Shown here: one piece after another, positions 12,366 to 24,200 of the stretch
How positions within the stretch are numbered: the stretch's first letter is position 1
Layout: every line of letters starts with the position of its first letter
Assembly (NCBI GenBank): GCA_033030425.1
Contig: JAUFSD010000023.1
Location: 124,001-188,000, forward strand
From: Verpa conica
Lineage: Eukaryota; Ascomycota; Pezizomycetes; Pezizales; Morchellaceae
DNA: 64,000 nt
Direction of reading: 5' to 3'
Notes under the pieces: generated by a model
What the model was told of the DNA's origin: nothing
What the model saw: only the letters and a program-made list of their open reading frames with translations
Database searches by the model: none
Made by a program: the position numbers and the translations under genes

Positions 12366-12645
12366 GTAATTACCCATCCTCACCAGCCTTTTTTAGAGTA
12401 CACTTTCTAAGTTGAAAACTATATGTTGGGTTATTTTAGAGAAGCCCTGAATAGTGCATTGAATACGAGTCACACCTAGATAAGCCCCTAAAACATTCAA
12501 CATCTCCCGTGGCGTGTTTGGCCCACACCCACAAAACATAACAAACTCTCATCCCTATCGCACCTATCCCACACCACCACTCCCTTATCAACTCTGTACC
12601 GCTCCCCTACCAACTCAACACCAAACCACCTATAAATTATATACA

Positions 12646-12704
12646 ATGGCTAGTCCAGTACCGCTCCAACCTCAACTCACCGTCGATGACACGGCCGCTG
12701 TGAG
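12646..12704 (+). other. Orphan first-exon-like fragment (possible gene relic)
   Basis: A C-rich leader without G runs (12510-12640) is followed by an ATG in good context. It opens a 19-codon frame (MASPVPLQPQLTVDDTAAV) that ends at a consensus donor AG|GTACGT at 12705. It looks like the 5' end of a fungal gene, but I find no downstream exon that continues it. The frame without splicing stops at 12726. It could be a duplicated 5' end, a relic, or chance. Confidence 0.25.
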
Positions 12705-13080
12705 GTACGTTTACGTGACCGTTTAAAGTACAAAGTGGATTAACCTGTATTCAGAGGTTGTTTTAGTCCGACCCGGTCTAATTTTCCAGAGGACCCCGAT
12801 TAGACTATACCGTAAGACCTTTGGACCAGGGCGTATAAATAAGACCTAAGGAAACAGGCCCAGCTTTGTCCACCGACCCGAGACAAAAAAAACGACATAA
12901 GAAAAGGGTTGACTGGTCTGGAAGATTCAGCGGCTGGACTGTACAGATCTATATAAGCCCCCCGGACCAAGTCAATCTCTGTCTATATCAAATACACCCA
13001 ATGTGAGGTTTACGTGCGCCGACCTGAAGTAAGTTCTAGCGTATCGATCTTTAGTGTACCACTAACACCATTAGTCAATA

Positions 13081-13212
13081 CCATGTCCGCTGGTGTATAG
13101 AGTCGCCCGGAGATAGCGGTGGGGCGGGGGAGTTGCAATAGATAGAAAACACCATGTCCGCTATTGTATAGAGTCGCCCGGAGATAGCGGTGGGGGGGAA
13201 TTGCAATAGATA
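13081..13212. repeat. Two-copy tandem duplication, period 71 bp
   Basis: CCATGTCCGCTGGTGTATAG starts a unit at 13081. It continues through the shared AGTCGCCCGGAGATAGCGGT and ends in TTGCAATAGATA. The unit repeats from 13152 with two substitutions and a shorter G run. The high identity suggests a recent local duplication. Confidence 0.85.
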
Positions 13213-15033
13213 AAAGTAGGGGAATTTTAATATATTTTTGATGTAAATTTCGCTCGCACTCGTAGCTCTTTAAATAAATCGGTCTTCGTGTAAAATCTCC
13301 CTCCAACCTAGTCATATGGTATCACTCGGCTTTGTACGAGAGCATCCCGGGTGGATGTTTCTAGTGCAAGGTATACACCGAGCCCCTAGTCGAGTTTAAA
13401 GTAGAGCGAGAAACAGGTATTAACCCAACTAACTGAGAGTTACTAGGGTACAGAAGCAGAATTTGGTTGGTCTATCGGGTAGAGGAGAGATGTACAAAGT
13501 ATATAGCTACCTATATTGCTCTTTGCGATCATCTTCAACGTCTTCTTCCATCGTAGATTTATTTCTAGCTATCAGTAGTTCATTTTAGTCCCATGTCTAA
13601 ATCTTGAAGCCTTTATACTATATACATGAAATCATTATTTATGAGTCTATAAAACCGTCTACTATTACCAACTATGAGCACCTGATACCGTGCAGGGTGT
13701 ATGTAATAGACTCGTTGCTATCACCATGTATGGGTACACGGTGAAACAGGTTAGTAGAGTCTGAAGTAAATCAGAGGTTGACTAGGCCAGGGCTTATGGG
13801 CCGGCCCGGGCCATTACTATTTTGTCTGGTGTGGTCCAGGCCACTGTACTTGATCATCTGGTCCGGGCTGGGTCAAGCTAACTCTTGGACCGGCCCAACC
13901 CAAGTAAACCTCTAAAATAAATATTTATCCCATCTAAAAAAAACCACCTGATACAAGCTTGAAGTCTTTTACCGCCATAATTAGTCCAGTGCCAATCTAC
14001 ATAAAATATAAAATCTCATGTATTTTACCTTGCGCGTGATATAGCTGGTAAAATAATCTTCTACACTTACAGACGTCACTCCCGCTAAAACGATCGGCAA
14101 AGTACACAAAACTGTTAAAGCCCCCATAAAAGCCCGCCACACGCTTTGTTCTCCCGGCGAGTATCAGGTAGCGTTACTACGGCCCAGCCACAAAACGCCA
14201 AGAATCCTCTAGCTCTTGAACGCCCCAAGCCGTGAAAATTCCCAGTAGCGAGAATTGCTATTTTAAGCAATCCGTGTTACTATAATCATAGATAGCCGAC
14301 AAATCCATCAGGAACACTGGTTTATTTGATCGAGTGATGACATATGATTATATCTATATATTTTGTGGTGGGGTATTTTCTCCCAAAGTAATGTGCTCAT
14401 GTTTTTGTCTTACTTACATACAGTCCTTATTCTATTGTAAATCTGCTCATACTTGTTCTCTGCAAGCGACCTGATGCTTTGAAAACGACTTATGTTAAGT
14501 AGAACGGTATAGTATTCCGGAAAGGAACCTACCTCGAGGGGGCCATTTAGTGGCAGACCCAAGGCAACAGAAGAGTTCTATTCAATTATCGTTATCCAAG
14601 GGACTCATGTCCCCAAAGTCAGCGGGTTTGTTACCCGAGATCTAGCCTAGGAAAGATATTTTCCTAGGTTGCATCAGTAGTCAAGACTTCAGCCTTACGA
14701 CGTCAGCCATAGTCATACGTCAGTTTGGCTTTTCTAAATCATATGTAAATTTAGCATACGGGACAGTGTATTAATTGCGCGAGATAACCCAGACAATATT
14801 CTCTAACTTACGTATCTATAGGACGCGTATTTTTCAAGCCACTGTTGGGTAAGCTTAGTTACCGGATGAGGTATAGTTTATGGTACTAGTTAAGTCTACA
14901 TATAAAAAAAATTAGAGACTATTGTGACAAGTAGACGCAGTCTATGACAGTAGAAGATAAGGGATATCACGAGTATCTTTTGTATTTACGTACACCCCGC
15001 GGAGGAGACTGAAAGGTACCCGATAACTACCAC
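13213..15033. other. Gene-free stretch with a GC-rich repeat-end-like patch
   Basis: There are no supported genes. At 13788-13910, alternating GGCC/CCGG motifs (CAGGGCTTATGGGCCGGCCC and later GGTCCGGGCTGGGTC, GGACCGGCCCAACCC) resemble the termini of some hAT elements. I do not find a matching opposite end, so the element type is unproven. The rest is AT-rich and featureless. Confidence 0.4.
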
Positions 15034-15041
15034 TATATAAA
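15034..15041 (+). promoter_or_regulatory. TATA box of the GPI-anchored protein gene
   Basis: TATATAAA lies about 140 nt upstream of the ATG at 15181 and is followed by a C/T-rich leader. The spacing suits a TATA-driven, strongly expressed fungal gene. Confidence 0.55.
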
Positions 15042-15180
15042 CACCCCTCAAAGCCCAAATCTTCCTACTTTCTCCATCTTCGTTAATTTACCCTCAGAAT
15101 TGTTACAGAAACATCCATTCGTTTATTCTTCCGTCCACAGATTCAACACTTAAGTTAATTCACATACGATACCACTCATT

Positions 15181-16002
15181 ATGAAGACTTCCTTCGCTAT
15201 CGTCCTGGCGAGTGCCGTTACTCTCACCATCGCACAGACAGGAGCACCCAGCGCTATCATGGGACCCTCAGGTGTGAGCTCTATTGCCGCCACGAGTCCT
15301 GGTCCTCTCCCCTCAACCTCCCTCCTACAAGGCGCTGGCTCTGCCATCGTCTCTGCTCCTTTAAGCAGTACAGCCCCCATTCTTGCCTCGAGTGGTACAC
15401 CCCCCGCTCCTGCCTCGAACAGCTCCATTACACCCCAGAGTATATCTCCGAGCAGTCCAAGCACTACAGGTTCCCCCAATGGCGTCACAGTCCAGGTTAT
15501 GCCTGATCCCAACGGCGACGGAGTAACCCCAGTGGTCATAGGTCCAAACGGGCCTGAGCCAGTCCAGCTTGTTTTCGGCCCCGGTGGCACCCCCGTTATC
15601 CAAGGTCCGAATGGCCTAATTCCTGTTGCCCGCATCATTGGGCCTAATGGCCAGCCTCTCGAACCGGTTCCAAACAGCTCTGCTGCTAACAGTGCTTCGG
15701 CTTCGGCTTCGGCTCCGACTCCCGGCGCTCCAGGTACGCGAGTCTCTTCTCCCGGTAATGGTACACTTTTTAGGTGCAACTATTACTGGGCCTGCCTCTG
15801 TATATTATATTAGAGAATTTTAATAATGGCTAACATGATTCTAGGACGAGCTTCAAGTGGTACAGTTAGAGCTCCGCCGTCCGCTACATCTCCTGGAGGA
15901 GTGGCAGCACAATCAGGATATTATGACTCTGGTGTTGGATCCGTGAAGGTTACTGCCGCATTTGCGCTGGCTGTTGGGACAGTTATTGCTTTTTTCATGT
16001 AA
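15181..16002 (+). CDS. Secreted GPI-anchored Ser/Pro-rich protein with GPNG motifs, 2 exons
   Basis: Exon 1 is 15181-15733 and exon 2 is 15845-16002. The 111-nt intron has a GCTAAC branch site and a TTCTAG acceptor. The product is 236 residues. It begins with a signal peptide (MKTSFAIVLASAVTLTIA), continues as a Ser/Thr/Pro/Ala-rich region suited to O-mannosylation, then has about four GPNG/GPGG motifs around residues 115-165. A second Ser/Ala patch follows. The tail after SGVGSVK is hydrophobic (residues 219-236) and ends at the stop, with a likely omega site around S213-G216. This is the layout of GPI-anchored wall or plasma-membrane proteins. Exon 2 supplies the whole anchor signal, which supports the splice; the unspliced frame would stop at 15813 without one. 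The exact role (adhesin, wall spacer) is unknown. Confidence 0.85.
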
Positions 16003-19000
16003 GGGCAATCAATAGGTCCTTACCTCTAGGAATGTATATATTCCTGTAAATTATTTTCTTATAGGGTTATAAAGGGTAGCTATACTATAGATGGTGCAGG
16101 TTTGGTTAATAATTGAATACATGCACTCGATTTTTTTAACAGGAAACTCGAGGGGCTTCTTTGAAAATATCTATGCTTTTTTAGATAACACCCAGAAGTA
16201 TATTACATTATACTAATAAATAGATCCGGATACCTAAACTAAAGATTTACATAAGTTCATTGCTCGCTCACAGGTATAAGATGTGGGAGACAAAACGGCC
16301 ACCGTCTTGAAGTAATTTTTAATTCAACTTAGCCTGCAAAAATCACCCTATGCCAAGAAGAAGCTAGGACTAGCTGAGCTAACTAAGGGAATAGCTAAGG
16401 CTTAGCAGGCGAGGTGTAAGGCTACCTCATAATTACATGTATTTCAGCTTCAACTAAGACGTTAATAGACTACTTTAATTTGTGATGAACATTCTAGTGT
16501 CGGTACTTTTTTGGTTTACTATGAAAGATGTAGTGCCGCTTTCTTCTTCACAGTGGAAAGTCATGTATAAATAATAGAAGCTAGTAGACCCTCCTAAATA
16601 AAGATATTAGGAATCATAATACCCTGCTAAACAAAGCCGAGTGGAAGGCAAAGCTGTCATGATAATAATGTTCCCTAAAATGATGATACATCGTCTCGTG
16701 AAGAAGGGGGATGTTTTAATAGCTATGACGACGATAACCTTTGGACTCTGTAAACCCCACGCCTTTATTAATTTTACTTAGATATATAACAGATGGAAGA
16801 GGGAGCTTACTAGTTCTCTCTGCTCCAGGAAGACTAACAACTTTGAAACATTTGAGGTCCTAGACTATATGCGCTTAATTAATGAAATAAGCAAAAAAAG
16901 CAAGACAATCAGCCTTACGCTACGAGTGATCACACATGAAGTTAACCCCTAACATTGGCTTTTGCTTACCCCAACTAAACGCCCTTCATAATATGAATGT
17001 AAACGACTTTCCAAAACAAAATCGATATATTCCACCGGGAACTCTTCTCCAAAAACAGTATTCCATCGGCCAACCCTGACACATAAGATTAAAAGTTGCC
17101 CTATTGCCCTATTGCCCTATATAAAACAGAGATAAAACTCGATCTATCCAGATCAAGGTCGTCTGACTCTTCCTTATCAGGGCAATTCCATAATGTAGCC
17201 AACTCTTACAAGAAAGTCCCACGCTACCAGAGTGAGATCCAATTACCAATCAGAGATGTTTGCAGTCTGTGAGGAAGACCTCTTTCATACAAAGCTTCCT
17301 GTTTTGGCATCCTATCTGATCCCTAGGTAGTAATCTTTGTTTATTCTATCATAAAAGATCTCAGACCGACACTAGAGAAGTAATGGCGGTAATACAGGCT
17401 GTTTGTCTCTAGCTGACGAAAGCTTCTTCTTCTTCGAAACATATATTCCCAATATAGTAATGCCACGGTCAGAAACTCGAGAAGATCTGACCCTCGGTAG
17501 TCTACACCCAATCATATCGCATACTTCAAGTGATGGAGATGGACTCCGGTGTGGAGTAATACCCACGGGAAAATCAACGCCATGACCCCCCCTCCCCTGG
17601 ACTACTATCACTAACCCGAGTATACCTTCGGTAATGCATTGCTGAGGCGCTTTCCCCAGCTATATGCTTTCGGAAAAACATATGCCCCGCAGCGCCTAAG
17701 TAGTGATAATCGTCGATCCGTCATTCCTCTTGCCCCACAGCGCCAACAGAGCCGCAGCAATTAGGTTATCTGGTACGTATCTAAGATACGGGAGATTTTA
17801 TAACAAGGCTAGTTCCCCACTCTCCCAATCCTCCCCCCCACTTTGCCTTATACCGGCAACTTACTGTCATGTCGGCGTTTCAGCAAAGCTTACAAGTCTA
17901 ATCATTTTATCTCCGTCGGTGAAAAAAAAGACAGCTTCAGGAATAGGGGGACTCAAAGACAAACCGAAAAAAAAAAGAAACAACTTTACTCGAATAAAAG
18001 CACCTCTTCTCTATTTTTCCCATTGAGTTACGGTCGCATATACAACAATTTCGTTCTTTCGAGGAAGGTTGTCACGTCAGTGTGTCTATATTAGACAAAA
18101 GTAGCCAGGTAAGTGAGACCCCACGAGGATGCGAGGGACCTTGCATAAAAGTCATAAGTACCTATTTCTTCTCTCTGTGTGTGCGAAGAAACGCACGGGG
18201 AAGGTGCCTCCCGCAATGTGCCGGGGGGGAGGGGGGGGGGGAGGAGGTTCGGATTTTTTTTCTCTTAGCGAATGTCGTTGCCGGTTCCACCTTAGCCGAA
18301 GGAAAACATGTACTGCGGCATTAAACAAGGAAATTGTAGGCTTGAGGGAAACATAGGTATCTGTAATACTTGCGACAGATATGTCAGGCTTGAAAAATAT
18401 TACATATTGTGTCGCCGGACTGGCTCGTGCTTCGCATGAGTGATCTACTGTTTTTACCGTACATTATATAAAATATGCAAATTGCAAAGTGCCGGATGCG
18501 ATAGTTCTGCACATGTATTTTTATTTGGGGGTCGGAAAAGCTTTTTTAACGGTTGATAGTAACGGCTCTTTGGATAAATAGTAGATATTTTACTGTTGGA
18601 AATCCTATGCAAACCCGAGTTATAGTAGTACAAGTACACAGATTTGTGCAGGTGCAATATCAAGTCTCTATAGGAAGATTCGGAATACGAAATTGTCTAT
18701 TGAAATGGAGAAGGCGGGTCATGCCCCGTTTCCCCTAACTACATCCAATTGGATGTGGTTGGGGAAGGAGAGAAATAACCATTAGAAAATTCCTTACCAT
18801 TCTCCGGAGACAACTTACGGCCCAAGGCTGGCGCAGACAATAATGTCAGCCCGCATGCTAATCATACGTACTTACTTGATAAAGCAAGAAACAAAAAAAA
18901 ATATCAAAATATTCTATTGGTTATTTTTTAAGATATGCATCATATATAAATACCACGAAAAGAATGTTGGGGTACGTTACGTGTGGCTATGATTATTTGT

Positions 19001-21160
19001 TTTTACCAGCTTATTCAGCGCCTCTACCACTCCTCGCGGTTCGAATCCTAGGTCGAGATGACCGTTGTGGAGAATTATTACAGCCCGATTCATAACTTGG
19101 CGCATGGAAACAATACATGTACATATGTAGTTGAATCCATGGCCACTTTGGCCAGATATTATTGTACCACGATAATTTAGCATTTACAGGGCATAATGAA
19201 TAATTATAGATTTAACCATTGTTATAGCCACATTCTTTATAGCAATGTAGGGGTCACCAGAAAATCATATAAAATATATCGGGCAGAAACTTTTTATAGC
19301 TCAGGGAGTACTACTGCAAATACGAAGTTACACATTTGTGAACTAAATCCTACAATCTTGTGAAGAGCAACAATATATGCCAGTTTTATAGTACTACATT
19401 GTATTTTGAGAGATGAAAGAGAACCTCTATCTGTCTTTTGGCGTTTATAGGACTTATCTCAACACTAAATCTAGAGTGATTTCTCATGATCTAAGGTCAC
19501 ATGACTTTAGTTTTTCCTAGCCACTCACAAGTCTTAGAGATGCCAAGAATTAGTTGATCTTACGAGATTAGGCCAATTCATTCCCACCCAATAAACCCCA
19601 ATCTATCCCTCGGTAGTAAAACGGATGCATTCACCGAAGTGTATTAGGAGTAACAATCGATTGGAATTCAGAACGGCGAGCAAACCGAGAAGCCCCGCTC
19701 GAAACCTTGCGCTCGTGACTGAGTTTTCCTAGCTGAATCACACTCTTTGGACCAGATTTTCGCTTACGCCCCACTGCTCCCACCGTACGGGGCATGTACA
19801 GCCATGACTTACGCGAGGAACCTCATGCCGTCGCGAACTCCGACAGGTCAACTCGAGGGGTAATAGACTCATATAAAACATTCAAGTGGCGTTGTACTTT
19901 ATGATACCAGCCAGTTTGTGACCTAGGGGGTGGTGGGAGAAAAGAACACTTCAGCTTGGGGCTGGTAGATACAATACGTATACGATGCTAGGCTCCATGA
20001 ATCCGGTTTTAAAATCTCTACGATGGGACCTTTCTCCTCCAGTAAATGGCTATTCCATCCGATGAAGCCTCGTCACCGTTTTAAGATACTAGACTAGTAT
20101 ACTATACTACACTACAGCAGTGGAATCCCCATCTACTAAATACACAGCCGGCTAATTGACTGAGGCGAACGGGGGAACGGGGGGGAAGAAAAAAAAAATA
20201 TTTCTGGGCCTAAGCTTACTTTAAATGAATGTTTTCTAATTTCTCAGGGGAAAGTCGCTCATGATCATTCTCAAATAGGATCTTAGCTGTGGCACAGCAC
20301 GGGTCCAACATGTAACGGCCCGGTCCCTTGAAGCTTCAACTTGGTTCCTGTATGTACCTGTCACTCCACTGATCGCTCTTTGGTTGGGTTTGGTTGGCCT
20401 GGCCCTAGCCTAGCCTTTGGTGACAATTTCCGCCTGCCGATCAACGGCCCAAATTTATCGCGAGATTCCCACCCACTCACACACCGACCGATACGGGTAT
20501 TTCCTTGTTGTTGTGTGTTGCCCAGTCAGGGCCGAGACCAAACAATCAAATAAACAGAAGTAGGAAAACTGGCGGCCGTTCCCTCATACACTCCCTCCTC
20601 CTCCCCCCCCTGGCCTATTACGTTGGAGATCGATCAGCCATCTTCCCGTCCCGTGACTGAGCCGAGCTGCAAGCTAATGCAAGGCAGGGATGTGTGCGCC
20701 GGCAACTTCTTGCGAAAAGCTTCGCCGTTCGCCTTTTCGCGAATTCGAGACATGAGTGATGTTTGAGAGTTGCGTGAGTCCGTGGAGATCCTGTGCCAAC
20801 AGCAGGAAACTCTCCAATTATCGTTGTCCGGGCGTTTTTGTAGCCGAGTGATACGAAGAGTGACAACCATGACAGCACATTACACATGTTCTAGACCTTT
20901 TCTCGAGAGTATGCTAAGGGATTGATGTGATATCCGGTGCCAAGGGGATGAAGATGGATTTCCAGAGCCTGTTTACGCGACTTCTCACGATTGTGGTTCA
21001 AGCACATTGTCATAACTACCCCAGTGTAACCAGTCCAGTCCAGATCGTCCAGGGCTGATATCGCACACCCACACACCTTAGATTAGATAAGTTACTCTGC
21101 TGATTATATAGGAGACTTGCTAATCCTATATCCTACTCTCCTCCCCTTATCATTGTAATC
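16003..21160. other. Gene-free region with small repeats
   Basis: I recognise no gene. Small structures seen are three tandem copies of ATTGCCCT followed by TATATAAA (17095-17125), an imperfect inverted repeat with GGCGCT/AGCGCC ends (about 17645-17698), long G runs at 18222-18241, and a hairpin CATTGTTATA / TATAGCAATG (19217-19247). A lone tRNA-like B-box, GGTTCGAATCC at 19039-19049, lacks the rest of a tRNA. The segment 20300-21100 is richer in GC and has overlapping minus-strand frames that I cannot assign. Confidence 0.5.
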
Positions 21161-21237
21161 ATGTCACACAAGTCGGAGGACGCCCTCCGACTACTAAGCC
21201 ATCTCCATCCGGAATCCGGACCGGCCAAGAAAATCTT
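21161..21237 (+). other. Second orphan first-exon-like fragment
   Basis: After a C/T-rich leader (ACTCTCCTCCCC at about 21135) an ATG opens MSHKSEDALRLLSHLHPESG and so on for 25 codons. It then meets a possible donor, TT|GTGAGG, at 21238. Read through, it stops at 21241. The codon content looks coding, but no continuing exon is visible in the next kilobase. The GTCGGAGG-ACGC-CCTCCGAC hairpin lies inside it. It could be a real micro-ORF, a relic or chance. Confidence 0.2.
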
Positions 21238-24200
21238 GTGAGGCTCAGCCACGTACCTGATGGCAACCCAACCCATCGTCTGTGTGTTTGTGGCCCACGC
21301 CTGTGTGATCCTCCATGACGTTCAGGAAATAAGGGAAGGGGGGCTTTTTTCTTAAAAAAATAGTCTGCCTGGGCAATTAATTAAACTCACGAAGGAAATT
21401 ACTAGGGCGGAATACGACTACAGGATCGTATTTGCACCACGGTATAACAGGCTAGGTCGCACATTAAATGACATATGTCAAACAGTTACGTGGGTTGAGT
21501 AACACAATAAAACATATCTAGAAACTAGATATATGCATATGTATTATGTACCACGAGCATAACTAGTTAGTTAGCTAGACTTCGGCCGTATATACTATTT
21601 AGACATTGTGTCTCCGAATTACAAGCACAGCTAGCTTTATCAGCCCTTACGTGCAAAGCCGCCTTGTGAAAGCGATGGATAACATTCAGCTGGTTGGTGG
21701 CCATATAGAAGGTAGTTTTGTCATATACCTGGTAGGGCACCTTTTGTGCCCTGTTTAGCCAGGGTAAGTGGGGTTACCGAGGGATCAGTGAATAGTTTAA
21801 ACGAACTAAACATGTAAACTAATTAATGGGCAAGCGATTACGAATACCCGTACTTAACAATTCGTATTGTTTTAGGCTTTTATTGAGGGGGGGGCAACTC
21901 ACAACCTTGATTAGAAATAAAAATAAAAAACATCCTTGTTAAAGATCCTTCCAAAACCCTTCTATTCGCCGGCTATACGTCAGTGATACCCCTACGTACT
22001 GTGTGATACCACTACCATGTATGTACCATGTGAAGTTCACAGTACAGCGTAATCTAATCTACTCTCCACCGGGCGGTATATAACCGTAGGTTTGGTTTCC
22101 CACGTTTGTCAATAATATACCAGGATCAGGCTCTCCGTTTCTCACTTGGGACGTACAATCGAGTCCAGACGCCGTTAGATCTCCCAGTCTCCCTTATCTC
22201 ACACACACAAAAGCAAAAAAACCAAGAGATTATTGCCCTATACTCCCCTACTAACTGGTAAGAACTGTGTGTGACAGAGTAATACATTGTTTCAGGATCT
22301 CTCGATCATTGACTACAGTTCCCATGTGAATGGAACCTGCATACAAACCCCGTTCTGGAAGCTCGTAATAACGCTGTGCATGACAAAAGCATCAAACAAC
22401 GGCCAATAATCCGTACAATACAACTTCCCAGAAGCATAAGGTAGGTAACAAACCGGCCGAGGAATCGAAATCGGGATTGCCTTGGAGACGTATACAGTAT
22501 AGCGAGAGTAATTCCCCCCGCCCATACGGTGGATTGAAATTAAGGTAGCGGTTTCAATGCGTATTACAGAAACAACCGGGGGATTCAAGTATAAACGAAT
22601 CCTCCGGTGCTTTTTCTTTCTTCCTTGGCGCCCTATGTGTAATTAATATCTTGCTTCTTGAATCATATTCACCGGTACTCATAGTACAGCAGTATTGTTA
22701 GATGTGGTAACTTGCCAGTAACCAGCCCTCCACGAGCCAACCAAATTTAGCCATAATCTCAAGATCCGCCCGATGAAAACAACCTAGTCACTAGCAAGCG
22801 CCGTACAATCATGTATAATGTCAGAAAGAAAGAAAAAAGATACAGACTAGTTGGGGGCGACTGATAGAAGCGAAAAGAATGGGGGTCAAATCACGGCCGG
22901 CACAAGATTCCCCCACCCTCGGCAGGTAGCCAAACTCCCCCTCCCCCACTATGAGAAAGATGCTCCGGTGTGTGTTTATATGTGTTGACGAGATAAACGA
23001 GATCTGCCTTCTAAGACTATCGGTGTGTCTAAAAACCCTAAGCCCCCACCTGGCGCTTCTCGCTCTATAGGAATAATCCCGAACCGAGACCTCACACCGA
23101 CAATGGGTACTACCTCAACAAACAATAGGGGCCTAATTATCCTTGCGGGGAAAAGCACAATTGTACCACCACTCCAGTCATAGCCGCGAAGCAAGGGATA
23201 GGCAGAATTGTGGCAGGGAAGCTTATATTTTAAATCTTCTAGAAGGCAATAAGTCGTATCTCGGGAAGGAGGGAGAGTAAGAGGAGCACCGGTCGTATCG
23301 TGAGTTATGCAAAAATGTTCACAAATACACATGGGGATGGGGAATCAGGAGCTTGCATATGTCAGTATGAAACAGTAATATACGCAGACTATAGATTTCA
23401 AAAACTACCGGTTTGCACGCTTGCACACACACACACAAAACCGAAAGTGGGGCACACTTTTTTCAGTCTCCTAGAAGTGGATCTATTTCTTTTGTAATAT
23501 TAGTAAGTGGTCACTTGTTTACTCCCTAAGCTGTAGATTAGCTAGGCGGGTATATTTCAGTTCGCCGTATATTTTTCTCCCGCAACCGAGGGCTAGAACG
23601 ACAGTCAAAAGGAGGTTCTCCGCTGTCCGGTGGGATACGGTTTGAAATCTCCGGGATAGTTGCCATTCCGGGACTCCGGATCATTTCTCCGCACTGCAAC
23701 TCATGAAGGCAGTAGATCTACTTAATTCTAGTCCCATGAAAGTTATGGGGGCCGGTCGCTTGGGTTGAGCTGCAGGATGAGGTTCTTCCGCATGAGCTAC
23801 AACGGTGGATGGGGCAGGAGTTAAGCGTTTATTGGGCGTCTTCGAGGGCCTTGGTCATGATGGAAACGTTAAAAATCTACTCGCGGGATTTTTTCCAGGA
23901 ACAGGCATGTAACACCCGCACGTGTCTGTTGCCAGGGTCCTCAGATCCGTAGATCATGTATCAGTGCACGAACTGAGTGGGAGTAATAAGCACCCAATTG
24001 TATACGTTGGGGCTAAGCCGTTCTTGGAAGGTAATAGTAGACTTGGTCTACTAAAAAGGCCGGATACGGTCTGGTATGTGTCACCAACCCCTGCAGCCCG
24101 TGGGGTCCGGCAGCCAGGAATCAACGAGTATCCAGACCAGTGACCGAGGTATGGATCATGACGATACCTCGAGAAACAATCAATGATAGCCGTTGCCAAG

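Noticed and set aside
15150..15779. 209-codon minus-strand frame
   Set aside because: Antisense of the Pro/Ser/Gly-rich exon 1 of the GPI-anchored protein, which has signal peptide and anchor evidence on the plus strand.
19039..19049. GGTTCGAATCC, a perfect tRNA B-box
   Set aside because: No matching T-stem, A-box or acceptor stem could be built on either strand.
22976..23332. 118-codon minus-strand frame
   Set aside because: Length is not improbable by chance and no motif, signal peptide or conserved segment is visible.
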